Below are positions 53,816 through 62,273 of a stretch of 64,000 nucleotides of DNA, in pieces (positions within the stretch are counted from its first letter, which is position 1; every line of letters begins with the position of its first letter). Both the position numbers and the translations under genes were made by a program. Source of the DNA: Calothrix brevissima NIES-22 (GTDB lineage: Bacteria; Cyanobacteriota; Cyanobacteriia; Cyanobacteriales; Nostocaceae); contig NZ_AP018207.1 in the NCBI RefSeq assembly GCF_002367995.1, positions 7,302,199-7,366,198 of the forward strand, in the 5' to 3' direction. A model generated the notes under the pieces. That model searched no databases. It worked only from the letters and a program-made list of their open reading frames with translations, and was not told where the DNA came from.

Positions 53816-56119
53816 ATGGTAGCCGAATTTGAAGTTAAAGGTATTAATGTTAGCAGCTTGAAAGAAGCAGCAATACATAATTCTAGCCGCATTCAGCCTC
53901 ATGGCGTGCTGTTTGTGCTGCAAGAACCAGAGTTAAAGATTATCCAAGTTAGTAATAATACATGGAGCGTTTTCGGCATTGCTGCTGAAGATGTTCTGCA
54001 CAAAAAATTAGAAGAATTACTCGATCCCTTCCAAATTGAGAGAATTAAATCAGGACTATTACAAGGTAATCTCGATTATATTAACCCTACTAAAGTATGG
54101 GTGAGAAAAAAAGGCGATGATTATGTGGTATTTGACGCAGTTTTTCATCGCAACCCCGAAGGAATTTTAATTTTAGAATTAGAACCAGCTATTTCTCAAG
54201 AAAGTATTCCTTTTTTGAGTTTTTATCATTTAGCGCGAGCTTCCATTAACCAGTTAGAAAAAACCACAAATCTGCACGATTTCTGTCAAATTATTGTCCA
54301 AGAAGTCAGGAAAGTGACGGGATTTGACAGAGTCATGCTGTATAAATTTGATGATGACGGACATGGCTCTGTGATTGCAGAAGAAAAATTAGATAATATG
54401 GAACCTTACTTAGGGTTACATTATCCAGAGTCAGATATTCCTAAACCAGCGCGAAAATTATTTGCTTCTAATTTTATCCGCTTAATTCCCGATGCTTATT
54501 CTGAACCTATCCAAGTTATTCCGGCAGAAAATCCAGTTAGTAAACGTCCAATTGATTTAACTAATTCGATTCTCAGAAGTGCAGCTTCATGTCATTTAGA
54601 GTATTTACATAACATGGGTGTAGGTGCTTCTTTGACAATTTCTTTAATCAAAGACGGTAAACTCTGGGGTTTAATTGCTTGTCACCATCAATCGCCAAAA
54701 TATGTTTCCTATGAATTGCGCAAAGCCTGCGAATTTTTAGGCAGAGTGATATTTACAGAAATTTCTGCAAGAGAAGAAACAGAAGATTACGATTACCGCA
54801 TGAGTTTGGCATATATTCAATCAGTTTTGATGGAATATATGTCTCAAGAAGAAAACTTTATTGATGGGTTAATCAAACACCAACCAAATCTTTTAGATTT
54901 AACTAGCGCCCAAGGTGCAGCCGTCTGTTTTGGCGATAATTGCACAGTAATTGGCGAAACTCCCAATGAAGAAGACTTGAATTTTTTAGTCCAATGGCTG
55001 AAGAATAATGTTAAGGAAGAAGTATTTTATACAAATTCCTTACCGCAAATTTATCCAGATGCCGAAAAATTTAAAAATGTAGCTAGCGGTTTATTAGCTA
55101 TTCCCATTTCTAAACGCAATTATGTGTTGTGGTTTAGACCAGAAGTGATTCAAACGGTAAACTGGGGCGGTAACCCTAATGAAGCTTTTGAAGTTAACCA
55201 ATCAGCAGGAAATTTGCGCTTAGTTCCCCGCAAATCTTTTGAATTGTGGAAAGAAACGGTGCAATTAACTTCTTTACCTTGGCAATTTGCGGAAATTAAA
55301 GCTGCATTAGAACTGCGCAAAGCGATCATTAATATTGTTTTACGCCAAGCCGATGAACTAGCGCAATTAGCCCATGATTTAGAACGTTCTAACGCCGAAT
55401 TGAAAAAGTTTGCTTATGTTGCTTCCCATGATTTACAAGAACCGTTAAATCAAGTAGCAAACTACGTACAGCTATTAGAGATGCGCTACGAAACCGAACT
55501 CGACGAAGATGCAAAGGAATTTATTAACTTTGCCGTTGAAGGCGTGAGTTTAATGCAAACGCTAATCGATGATGTATTAGCGTACTCCAAAGTAGACATG
55601 CAAGCGATCGCATTTGGGCTAACTGAGGTAGAAACCCCCCTAAATCGTGCCCTCAGTAATTTACGTGGACGCATCCACGAAACTGGAGCCATAATAAAAC
55701 ACGATCCTTTACCAACAGTGATGGCTGATAGTACACAACTAATGCAGCTATTTCAAAACCTCATCGGTAACGCCATCAAATTCCGCAGCAACAACACACC
55801 ACAAATCCACATCGGCGCAGAACGTTTAGATGATGAGTGGTTATTCTCCGTGCGGGATAACGGTATCGGTATCGATCCCAGATTTAGCGATCGCATTTTC
55901 GTCATCTTTCAACGCCTACACACCAGAGAAGAATATCCCGGCACAGGCATGGGCCTAGCAATCTGTAAGAAAATTATAGAATGCCATCGGGGACGAATCT
56001 GGGTAGAGTCGCAGTTAGGTGCGGGTGCAAGCTTCTACTTTACGATTCCAGTCGGAGGCCGCGAGCGTGAGCGTAGAAACGGAAGAAAAACACAAAACAA
56101 TCTTTTTGGTCGAGGATAA
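53816..56119 (+). CDS. cph1: Cph1-type phytochrome histidine kinase
   Basis: A 767-residue red/far-red photoreceptor. PAS at about 20-125 (IQPHGVLFVL), GAF at about 140-320 with the bilin-binding C259 followed by H260 in SCHLEYLHNMGV and the YPESDIP motif, PHY at about 330-510 with WGGNP near its tongue, and a kinase with H538 in VASHDLQEPLNQV. C259 and H538 fall at the same numbers as in Synechocystis Cph1, and no N-terminal cysteine of the bacteriophytochrome type is seen, so the chromophore should be phycocyanobilin. The usual PASDIP reads PESDIP, a change near the chromophore pocket that might shift its properties. rcp1 overlaps its 3' end. The last 15 residues are basic and family-unlike, as expected of overlapping coding. 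Confidence 0.94.
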   Translation: MVAEFEVKGINVSSLKEAAIHNSSRIQPHGVLFVLQEPELKIIQVSNNTWSVFGIAAEDVLHKKLEELLDPFQIERIKSGLLQGNLDYINPTKVWVRKKGDDYVVFDAVFHRNPEGILILELEPAISQESIPFLSFYHLARASINQLEKTTNLHDFCQIIVQEVRKVTGFDRVMLYKFDDDGHGSVIAEEKLDNMEPYLGLHYPESDIPKPARKLFASNFIRLIPDAYSEPIQVIPAENPVSKRPIDLTNSILRSAASCHLEYLHNMGVGASLTISLIKDGKLWGLIACHHQSPKYVSYELRKACEFLGRVIFTEISAREETEDYDYRMSLAYIQSVLMEYMSQEENFIDGLIKHQPNLLDLTSAQGAAVCFGDNCTVIGETPNEEDLNFLVQWLKNNVKEEVFYTNSLPQIYPDAEKFKNVASGLLAIPISKRNYVLWFRPEVIQTVNWGGNPNEAFEVNQSAGNLRLVPRKSFELWKETVQLTSLPWQFAEIKAALELRKAIINIVLRQADELAQLAHDLERSNAELKKFAYVASHDLQEPLNQVANYVQLLEMRYETELDEDAKEFINFAVEGVSLMQTLIDDVLAYSKVDMQAIAFGLTEVETPLNRALSNLRGRIHETGAIIKHDPLPTVMADSTQLMQLFQNLIGNAIKFRSNNTPQIHIGAERLDDEWLFSVRDNGIGIDPRFSDRIFVIFQRLHTREEYPGTGMGLAICKKIIECHRGRIWVESQLGAGASFYFTIPVGGRERERRNGRKTQNNLFGRG

Positions 56120-56513
56120 TAAAGCCGATATCCGCTTAATCCAAGAAGCGCTAAAAAATAGCACCGTACCACACCAAGTGGTAACCGTCAGGGATGGTAT
56201 GGACGCAATGGCTTATTTACGCCAAGAAGGTGAATATGCTGATGCTCCCAGACCTGACCTGATTCTCTTGGATTTAAACCTACCCAAAAAAGACGGACGG
56301 GAGGTACTAGCAGAAATCAAAACCGACCCCACACTCAAACGAATCCCAGTAGTCGTGCTGACGACATCCCACAACGAAGATGATATTTTTCATAGTTACG
56401 ATTTGCATGTAAATTGCTACATCACCAAATCTCGTAACCTGAGCCAGCTATTTCAAATCGTCAAAGGTATTGAAGAGTTTTGGCTCTCTACTGCCACATT
56501 GCCGACGGAGTAG
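56067..56513 (+). CDS. rcp1: Rcp1-type response regulator
   Basis: A 148-residue single-domain receiver, partner of the phytochrome. I place the start at a GTG at 56067 because GGAGG lies 8 bases upstream at 56054-56058 and the result begins just before TIFLVEDNKADIRLI; this overlaps cph1 by 53 bases in another frame. Phosphoacceptor D69 in LILLDLNLPKKDG, conserved threonine in VVLTTS, lysine in YITKSRN. The extended C-terminal helix (FQIVKGIEEFWL) is typical of Rcp1-like dimers. It should accept phosphate from Cph1 in a light-dependent way. Output is unknown, as there is no effector domain. Confidence 0.93.
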   Translation: MSVETEEKHKTIFLVEDNKADIRLIQEALKNSTVPHQVVTVRDGMDAMAYLRQEGEYADAPRPDLILLDLNLPKKDGREVLAEIKTDPTLKRIPVVVLTTSHNEDDIFHSYDLHVNCYITKSRNLSQLFQIVKGIEEFWLSTATLPTE

Positions 56514-56520
56514 GCGTGTG

Positions 56521-56676
56521 TGAGGCAAGGGGGCAGGGAGCAGGGGGACAAGGGGGACAAGGAGGACAAGGAGGACAAGGAGGACAAGGAGGACAAGGGG
56601 GACAAGGAGGACAATTGTAGAGACGCGATTCATCGCGTCTTTGCCCCATGCCCAATGCCCAATGCCCCATGCCCAC
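56521..56676. repeat. Composite repeat tract between rcp1 and the REC-kinase gene
   Basis: The tract contains about eight nonamers of GGACAAGGA/GGACAAGGG (56535-56612), an exact copy of the AGACGCGAT palindrome (56621-56640), and heptamers of the type ATGCCCA (56645-56676). Neither of the ORFs that cross it on either strand is supported; both are low-complexity frames over the repeats. Confidence 0.85.
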
Positions 56677-56747
56677 TCGCCTTGAGCGAAGTCGAAAGGA
56701 TGCCCCATACCTAATGCCCATTTTCAAAGAGGAGGTAGAACCAGAAA

Positions 56748-57923
56748 ATGATGGCGACAGACTCAGTAAAAATCTTGTTAATTGAAGATAACTTAGCAGA
56801 AGCGAGATTGTTACAAGAGTTTCTGAAGCAAGCTCAATCTCAAGACTTTATTGTAGTTCACGTACAACGCTTACAGAATGCGCTCCAGGAATTAACTCAA
56901 GACCACGGATTATACTCCTATAATGCCATTTTGTTAGATTTGACTCTCCCAGATAGCGACGGATTATCATCTTTACCCAAGTTAATTGATTCTGCCCCTA
57001 GTGTACCGATTGTTGTCTTAACTAACACCAATGACGAAGCCCTAGCAATTGAAGCAGTAAGACAAGGGGCACAAGATTACTTAGTGAAACGACAGGTAAA
57101 TGTTGGTGTGTTGGTGCGCTCTCTACATTATGCGATCGCCCGCAAGCAAGTTTTAGAATCATTACGGACAACTAATAAAACTTTAGAAACTCGCGTTGAA
57201 GAACGCACGGCTGAACTGGTCAAAGCTAAAGAAATTAACCAGTTCAAATCAGAATTTGTTTCCATGATTTCCCATGACATCCGCAATCCTTTAAATACGA
57301 TTCTCCTAGCGGCTGGGTTACTCCAAGATAGCGGTGATAAATTAACCAAAGAGAAAAAAAGCTCTCACTTTCAAATGATTCGCTCGGCGATTAAAAACAT
57401 GGCGCAACTATTGGATGAAGTGTCGTTAATCGGTCAAGCAGATTCAGGTAAATTGCAATGCGAACTCATCTCCCTAGATTTACAGAGCTTTTGCCGACAA
57501 CTTATTGATGAAGCACAATTAAATCTCAAAGATAAGCAAATCAATCTGGTGTTTACCAGTGTCGGAGAATTTAGAAATGCTCTGTGGGATGAAAGTTTAT
57601 TGCGGCATATTTTGGGCAATTTGCTGACAAATGCCATTAAATATTCACGCCCAGGTGGTACAGTCAAATTTGAACTTATTGGTCAAGAACAAGCGATCGC
57701 ATTTCGGATTGCAGATGAAGGCATAGGTATACCCGCAGCAGATCAACAGCGCTTATTTCAACCATTCCAGCGTGCAGAAAATGTTGGTTCTATTCCTGGT
57801 ACAGGTTTAGGTTTAGCAATTGTGAAAAAATGTGTTGACGCACATGGCGGTGAAATCTTCGTCAATAGCCAAGTGGGAGTAGGTTCAACCTTTACGGTGA
57901 TTTTACCATTGCTAGAATTTTAA
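56748..57923 (+). CDS. Receiver-histidine kinase (REC-HK) hybrid
   Basis: A 391-residue soluble protein with receiver first: DD pair in LLIEDNLAEARL, phosphoacceptor D64 in ILLDLTLPDSDG and lysine in YLVKRQ. A coiled-coil linker (residues about 125-165, VEERTAELVKAKE) leads to HisKA with H176 in MISHDIRNPLNTILLA and an ATPase domain with NLLTNAIKYS and GTGLGLAIV. AGAGGAGGT lies 10 bases upstream of the ATG; a second ATG follows at once. It is downstream of cph1-rcp1 on the same strand, separated by a repeat tract, and likely receives phosphate from a phytochrome or related relay. The order receiver then kinase allows it to turn an incoming phosphate into a second kinase step. Confidence 0.9.
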   Translation: MMATDSVKILLIEDNLAEARLLQEFLKQAQSQDFIVVHVQRLQNALQELTQDHGLYSYNAILLDLTLPDSDGLSSLPKLIDSAPSVPIVVLTNTNDEALAIEAVRQGAQDYLVKRQVNVGVLVRSLHYAIARKQVLESLRTTNKTLETRVEERTAELVKAKEINQFKSEFVSMISHDIRNPLNTILLAAGLLQDSGDKLTKEKKSSHFQMIRSAIKNMAQLLDEVSLIGQADSGKLQCELISLDLQSFCRQLIDEAQLNLKDKQINLVFTSVGEFRNALWDESLLRHILGNLLTNAIKYSRPGGTVKFELIGQEQAIAFRIADEGIGIPAADQQRLFQPFQRAENVGSIPGTGLGLAIVKKCVDAHGGEIFVNSQVGVGSTFTVILPLLEF

Positions 57924-58120
57924 CTGCTGCGCGATCGCTTCCGGTTCATTGAATTGAAGCTGTCGTTTTTTGATAGCAAGCATCTAACGATTGGTGAGAT
58001 GCCAAATTATACACAGCAAATTGCCAGTTGGTGAGGTAGAAACTATCGTTGATTTTAGGGGTACTGGAACTGCCATGCCCCAAAGCCTGTACCTCATTTA
58101 CCGGAAATATGCTGTATCCA

Positions 58121-58942
58121 TTAAAAAATCATTTGGGGGTGAATTAATGTATATCCAGCATCTTTAATTTTCTGATTCGATACCCAAACATTATATGGGC
58201 GATTACTTTCTTGGGAAGCATCCCAACTAATTGGCGGTAAGTTGTGTTTTGCAAATAACAGGGCAAAAAATTCTCGATTAATTAAATGTGCATCATCTAC
58301 CACATTATAAATACCTTGCCAGTTATGTTCCCGTGCAAAGTCAATTACACCTACAATATCATCAAGATGAATCCAATTAGCGATATCATCACCAGTACCA
58401 GGACGAGTTGTACCCGCAACGCGCCCAAATATTTTAATCAGTTCTCTACCAGCGCCATAAATACCGCCTAAACGTAAAATACAAACCCGAAGATTTTCAG
58501 TAGCTGCTGATAGTAATACTTCTTCAGTTTGCCGCATTATAATACTATTAGGGTTGCTAGGATTCACGATTGTTTCTTCATCAACAACCGCACCATTTCT
58601 ATTACCATACACAGAATAAGAGCCTGTATATATAACTTGCCGAATAGTAGAAATTTCTGGTAAAATAGCCGCTAAAGTTTTAGCAGTTTGTAAATAGGCT
58701 GTTTCATAATCACCACCTTTAGCAGAAACAGTTAACAGCACTACCTCTTGATTTTTTAATCCTGCTTTTAACCCCTCATAATCGTTGCCTTTGGTCACAA
58801 TCACTTTTTGGGATACTGTTTCTAATTCTGAGATTCTTGCAGGTGTAGTTGTAGTTGCAGTCACGACAAAGTTATTTTTTTCTTGCCAATATTTAGCAAC
58901 TGCACAACCAACATAACCACAACCAATAATTGCAATATTCAT
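58121..58942 (-). CDS. SDR-type NAD-dependent epimerase/dehydratase
   Basis: A 273-residue extended-SDR-like protein. Rossmann start MNIAIIGCGYVGCAVAKYW with G-x-G-x-x-G, VIYTGSYSVYGN with the active-site serine and the YGNRNGAVV tyrosine region, and WIHLDDIVGVIDFA. A canonical Y-x-x-x-K is not seen, so it may act without classical SDR chemistry. Substrate unknown. The gene stands alone, with an STRR upstream. Confidence 0.82.
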   Translation of the reverse strand: MNIAIIGCGYVGCAVAKYWQEKNNFVVTATTTTPARISELETVSQKVIVTKGNDYEGLKAGLKNQEVVLLTVSAKGGDYETAYLQTAKTLAAILPEISTIRQVIYTGSYSVYGNRNGAVVDEETIVNPSNPNSIIMRQTEEVLLSAATENLRVCILRLGGIYGAGRELIKIFGRVAGTTRPGTGDDIANWIHLDDIVGVIDFAREHNWQGIYNVVDDAHLINREFFALLFAKHNLPPISWDASQESNRPYNVWVSNQKIKDAGYTLIHPQMIF

Positions 58943-58948
58943 AAAAAT

Positions 58949-58980
58949 AGGGGCTAGGGGCTAGGGGCTAGGGATTAGGG
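58949..58980. repeat. Heptamer tandem repeat GGGGCTA x4
   Basis: Three or four units of GGGGCTA and a variant GGGATTA. The same unit is found at the junctions of the RTX duplication (29690, 30690, 31680). Confidence 0.85.
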
Positions 58981-59007
58981 ATGAGAAAAGAAAGATTTTT
59001 ATTGTTT

Positions 59008-59230
59008 TTAGGAATTACGCAAAATTATATGGAACTGGTAATCAATTTTAATAAATCCGCGATCGTCTAGCTCAATCCCATCCTCCTTTAATGCTTCTGC
59101 TAAGACTTCGCTGACATCAGATTCTTCCTGCCCAAGCACGCGATCGCCTCGCACAATTAAGTGGGTTTGACTACCCAAACGCGCTAGTCCTTGTCCCAAT
59201 TCCAAGCCAATTGAGTTATAGCATGTTCAA
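59008..59230 (-). pseudogene. Fragment of an FAD/NAD(P) disulfide oxidoreductase (MerA-like)
   Basis: About 70 residues read without stops as IGLELGQGLARLGSQTHLIV, then GDRVLGQEESDVSEVLAEALKEDGIEL (split) and DDRGFIKIDYQF. This is the NAD-binding segment and part of the following region of pyridine-nucleotide-disulfide oxidoreductases such as mercuric-reductase-like proteins, in which a GxIGLELGQ motif is followed by RILxxED. Both ends of the parent gene (FAD and dimerisation domains) are missing. A non-coding break precedes it. It is a relic of a gene of about 450-500 codons. Confidence 0.68.
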
Positions 59231-59530
59231 GTGCAGAAAATTTACACCTCCAGAATCTTTATTTAATACCCAAAACAAACCGCTAGATAGAGGAATCATA
59301 GGAAAACTGATGATAGCTTGAGATGATGGCAGAAAATAACAAGCAAAAGCGTGAATAAGTCAGTATTAATTGCCCTTACTCTTATCCTATGGTCTACCCT
59401 GTTGCCAGTCAGCATTGCTGATACTACCCCGCTTTCAAGCAATCAAGCTATCAAAATCTCTTCATTGGAAGTCGGCGGGAAACTCCATCCCCTTGTGGGT
59501 GGAGTTTTTCATTCTTTGGAAGTCCCTTAT
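59231..59530. other. Non-coding stretch with signal-peptide-like ORF
   Basis: A GTG-started ORF at 59351-59590 begins MNKSVLIALTLILWSTLLP, which resembles a signal peptide, but it has no ribosome-binding site and runs into the antisense of the TPS gene through a hairpin. I leave it uncalled. Nothing else is seen here. Confidence 0.4.
59480..59510. terminator. Hairpin at the 3' end of the second TPS gene
   Basis: AAACTCCA and CCC pair with GGG and TGGAGTTT around a CTTGT loop, with one bulged T. A five-T run follows on the plus strand. It begins about 20 bases after the stop of the minus-strand TPS gene and could act in both directions. Confidence 0.6.
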
Positions 59531-62035
59531 CTAATTTGTCAAGCAACTAGTTGGGTTGAACCCAGAACTATGAGGAGTTGTGACTGGTGATTGTGCTGTC
59601 AATAATATCTCTCCTTGAGGAGTTATTATAAGTCCCTGAGCTTCTACAATTCTCTGGGAAGTTTGCAATGGTAAATTTTCAGAACTAGGAGTTACCAAAG
59701 AGCGATCGCTCTTTATTGCAACTGGAAGTGTTTGGATATCTTCTAAAACTGTGTCACTCTCCAATGCTACCTCTGGATTTTGGGGTAAACCACCTTGTCC
59801 AGTCACAATGAAGCGGTTAAATTCACTAGGTTGTTTCTGTCCACAACCTTGAGTAATTAATGATGAAACATCTTTTGGCTCAACAGGTAATGCCACAATT
59901 CCTTTACTAGGATCGACTGCCAAAGTTTTAATTTCTACACCACCATTTAGCCCAAATATAGAACTAACTGTAATATCGCTTTTAGCAGTCAGTTGCGGAC
60001 GTAATTCCAGACCGAATATACCTTGAGTTGTAATTTGAACGTTTCCACCTTGACCTTGAAATGCATTGGCGATAATATCGCTATTTTCTAATCCAACAAT
60101 CACTGATGCATGAATTGACAAGTTACCACCATTACCTTGACCTCCAGCATTGGCCGCAATCAGGCTATTGTGACGCATTAGCAAATTATCTTGTAAGTTT
60201 AATTTGATATTGCCTCCATTTCCAGAAATAGTTGAGGCGCTAATTGTGCCTTGGTTATCCAGAAAAATCGAGTTGCTATTAATCTGTAAATCTCCTGCAT
60301 TACCTGGCCCATCAGTTTTGACAGTTACCTGTGCCCCATTAGTAATACTTAATAATGGGGTGTTAATTGTCAAAGCACTCGCATCTCCAGTGGGAATGAG
60401 TGGTACTCCATAAATAGCTTGAACAACTGCGTCAGTAATCTCAGATGTAGAAGCAATCCGACTAGAGGCGATCGATCCAGGGGCCCGACCACTGACTTCT
60501 ATTAAATCTAAAGCATTAACCGTCACCTTCCCTGATGAACCTTGATTCACGCTGACAGATCCTAAAGTGCCGCCATCTCGAATGACTAATCTCGATGTTG
60601 TAACTACGACATCAGCAGCATTACCAGTACTCAAGGTTGTCGAAGTGATGGTGCTAGGTGTGAGCGTCATGGGGTTATTACCAGCAATTTCAATCGAGTC
60701 TTTGACATCGATATGTACCCTTGCAGCTTGTCCAGAACTCACAGTCAGAGAACTCAGACTACCTCCATTGCGAATTTTGAGGTTTGCCGATGAAACATTA
60801 ATATCACCTGCATTACCAGAGTTAAGTGTCAGCGTTGCAATTGAGGAGGGAATAGAAGGATTACCAGGAACAAAACCATTCAGGTCAATCAAGCCTTGAG
60901 CATTGACTAGAATATTGCCACTGGGTGCTGGAGTGAAAGTCCCAGTTTCAATTTGTCCACCATCTTGCAGGGTAAGTTGATTAGCCCAAACCACAATATC
61001 GCCTGTGCGCCCTAATCCCAAGTTTTCCAGTTTGATTATACTGCCCAGCTTTTTGTCAGATGTATTGCCTATCAAATTTAAAGATTCTGTAGCGTAGATG
61101 GTAATTCCTTGTGATTGTCTTCCTAGGTTTTGAATCGCCACCATAGATCCGTCACTCAAGTTGATATTTTGCCCCTGTAGTTGAATTGAGCCATTAGTAC
61201 CACTGGCATTTAGCAGAGATTTTTGTGCTAAATAAATATTATTAAATTGCTGCACTTTGGAATAGTTTCCCTCCCATCCGGTAACTGTGGGATTGATACT
61301 AACTTCCCCCTTTTGGACACTCCCTAATTCTAGATGTCCACCACCATCAACTTCTACAAGTCCACCAGAAAAATTTACTTTATTACCAATCAGTGCCAAG
61401 GTATTGTTTGCTTGAATTTGTAACCCCGTATGATTGTTAATTAGTTGGGGATATCCAAAGATTTCACTGTTATTTTTAATTTGATGACCCGCCCCTTCAA
61501 CAGCAATTAACCCCGAATTTTGTCCCATTTGCAAGCCTATTGGTAAACTGACTGTCAATAGGGGCGAAGTATGAGGATTAGTAGCGCTAAATTCCACACC
61601 ATCAGCAAACTTAATGCTATTTGCTGTAGTTCCTACAAAGGAACCGCCAATATTCAATGAGGCATTTTCTCGAAACACAATACCCGCAGGATTGATCAAG
61701 AACAAACTCACAGGATGATTACTGTTAAGAGTTTGAATTAACCCATTAATATCAGAGATTTTGCCACCTGTAACTCGACTAAATATAGTTTTAATATTTG
61801 GCGTATTAATTAAATCGAAAGTAGCGGAACCATTCTGAGGAATCGAAAAATTACTGAAGCTGTGAAATAAATTATTACCTTTTTCAATACCATTGAGGAT
61901 TGTGAAATTGTTCCCATTTTGCTGAACTAAGGTGTTAGTAGTACCATCTGATGTCACCTGCGCGATCGCCACTTGGTTATTCTCTGGATTAAATAACACA
62001 CTTATTAATATCAATAGCAACGGTACTACTTTCAT
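59531..62035 (-). CDS. Filamentous-haemagglutinin-type (TPS) exoprotein, second copy
   Basis: An 834-residue protein with a signal sequence (hydrophobic about 3-16, cleavage near AIAQ). The TPS domain at about 25-250 has GNNLFHSFSNFSIPQNGSA, IFSRVTGG and LINPAGIVFRENASLNIGGS (split). The rest is a beta helix of repeated IxxxxLxLxxxxxIxT-like turns, and it ends with the same GCGQ ... TGQGGLPQNPEVAL block as the 1,211-residue protein at 13745. It is shorter and quite divergent from that protein. Export would need an outer-membrane TpsB pore, which is not in the window. Confidence 0.9.
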   Translation of the reverse strand: MKVVPLLLILISVLFNPENNQVAIAQVTSDGTTNTLVQQNGNNFTILNGIEKGNNLFHSFSNFSIPQNGSATFDLINTPNIKTIFSRVTGGKISDINGLIQTLNSNHPVSLFLINPAGIVFRENASLNIGGSFVGTTANSIKFADGVEFSATNPHTSPLLTVSLPIGLQMGQNSGLIAVEGAGHQIKNNSEIFGYPQLINNHTGLQIQANNTLALIGNKVNFSGGLVEVDGGGHLELGSVQKGEVSINPTVTGWEGNYSKVQQFNNIYLAQKSLLNASGTNGSIQLQGQNINLSDGSMVAIQNLGRQSQGITIYATESLNLIGNTSDKKLGSIIKLENLGLGRTGDIVVWANQLTLQDGGQIETGTFTPAPSGNILVNAQGLIDLNGFVPGNPSIPSSIATLTLNSGNAGDINVSSANLKIRNGGSLSSLTVSSGQAARVHIDVKDSIEIAGNNPMTLTPSTITSTTLSTGNAADVVVTTSRLVIRDGGTLGSVSVNQGSSGKVTVNALDLIEVSGRAPGSIASSRIASTSEITDAVVQAIYGVPLIPTGDASALTINTPLLSITNGAQVTVKTDGPGNAGDLQINSNSIFLDNQGTISASTISGNGGNIKLNLQDNLLMRHNSLIAANAGGQGNGGNLSIHASVIVGLENSDIIANAFQGQGGNVQITTQGIFGLELRPQLTAKSDITVSSIFGLNGGVEIKTLAVDPSKGIVALPVEPKDVSSLITQGCGQKQPSEFNRFIVTGQGGLPQNPEVALESDTVLEDIQTLPVAIKSDRSLVTPSSENLPLQTSQRIVEAQGLIITPQGEILLTAQSPVTTPHSSGFNPTSCLTN

Positions 62036-62273
62036 CAGCGATCGCTTTCTTTACCTGACTGTAGTTATTGTTCCCATTCTCTGATTCAATATATGCATCT
62101 TGAGGAACTAGTCATAAATCTCGCTCATACTTTCACTGAAGCTTAACAGAAGCCTCACACACAATTTATCTCCAGAGCCGATCCGGTCAGCTTGTGAGCT
62201 TTCTTGCTGTTAAATAATTTTCCTAAAAATCCATTTTCTCTAGTCCCTAGCTCCTATATCCTCACCCCTATTT

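Noticed and set aside
56448-56727. Proline-cysteine-rich and lysine-aspartate-rich ORFs near 56.5 kb
   Set aside because: They are translations of the nonamer and heptamer repeats.
59351-59590. 79-codon ORF with a signal-peptide-like start
   Set aside because: GTG start without ribosome-binding site; it crosses a terminator-like hairpin and runs antisense into the TPS gene.
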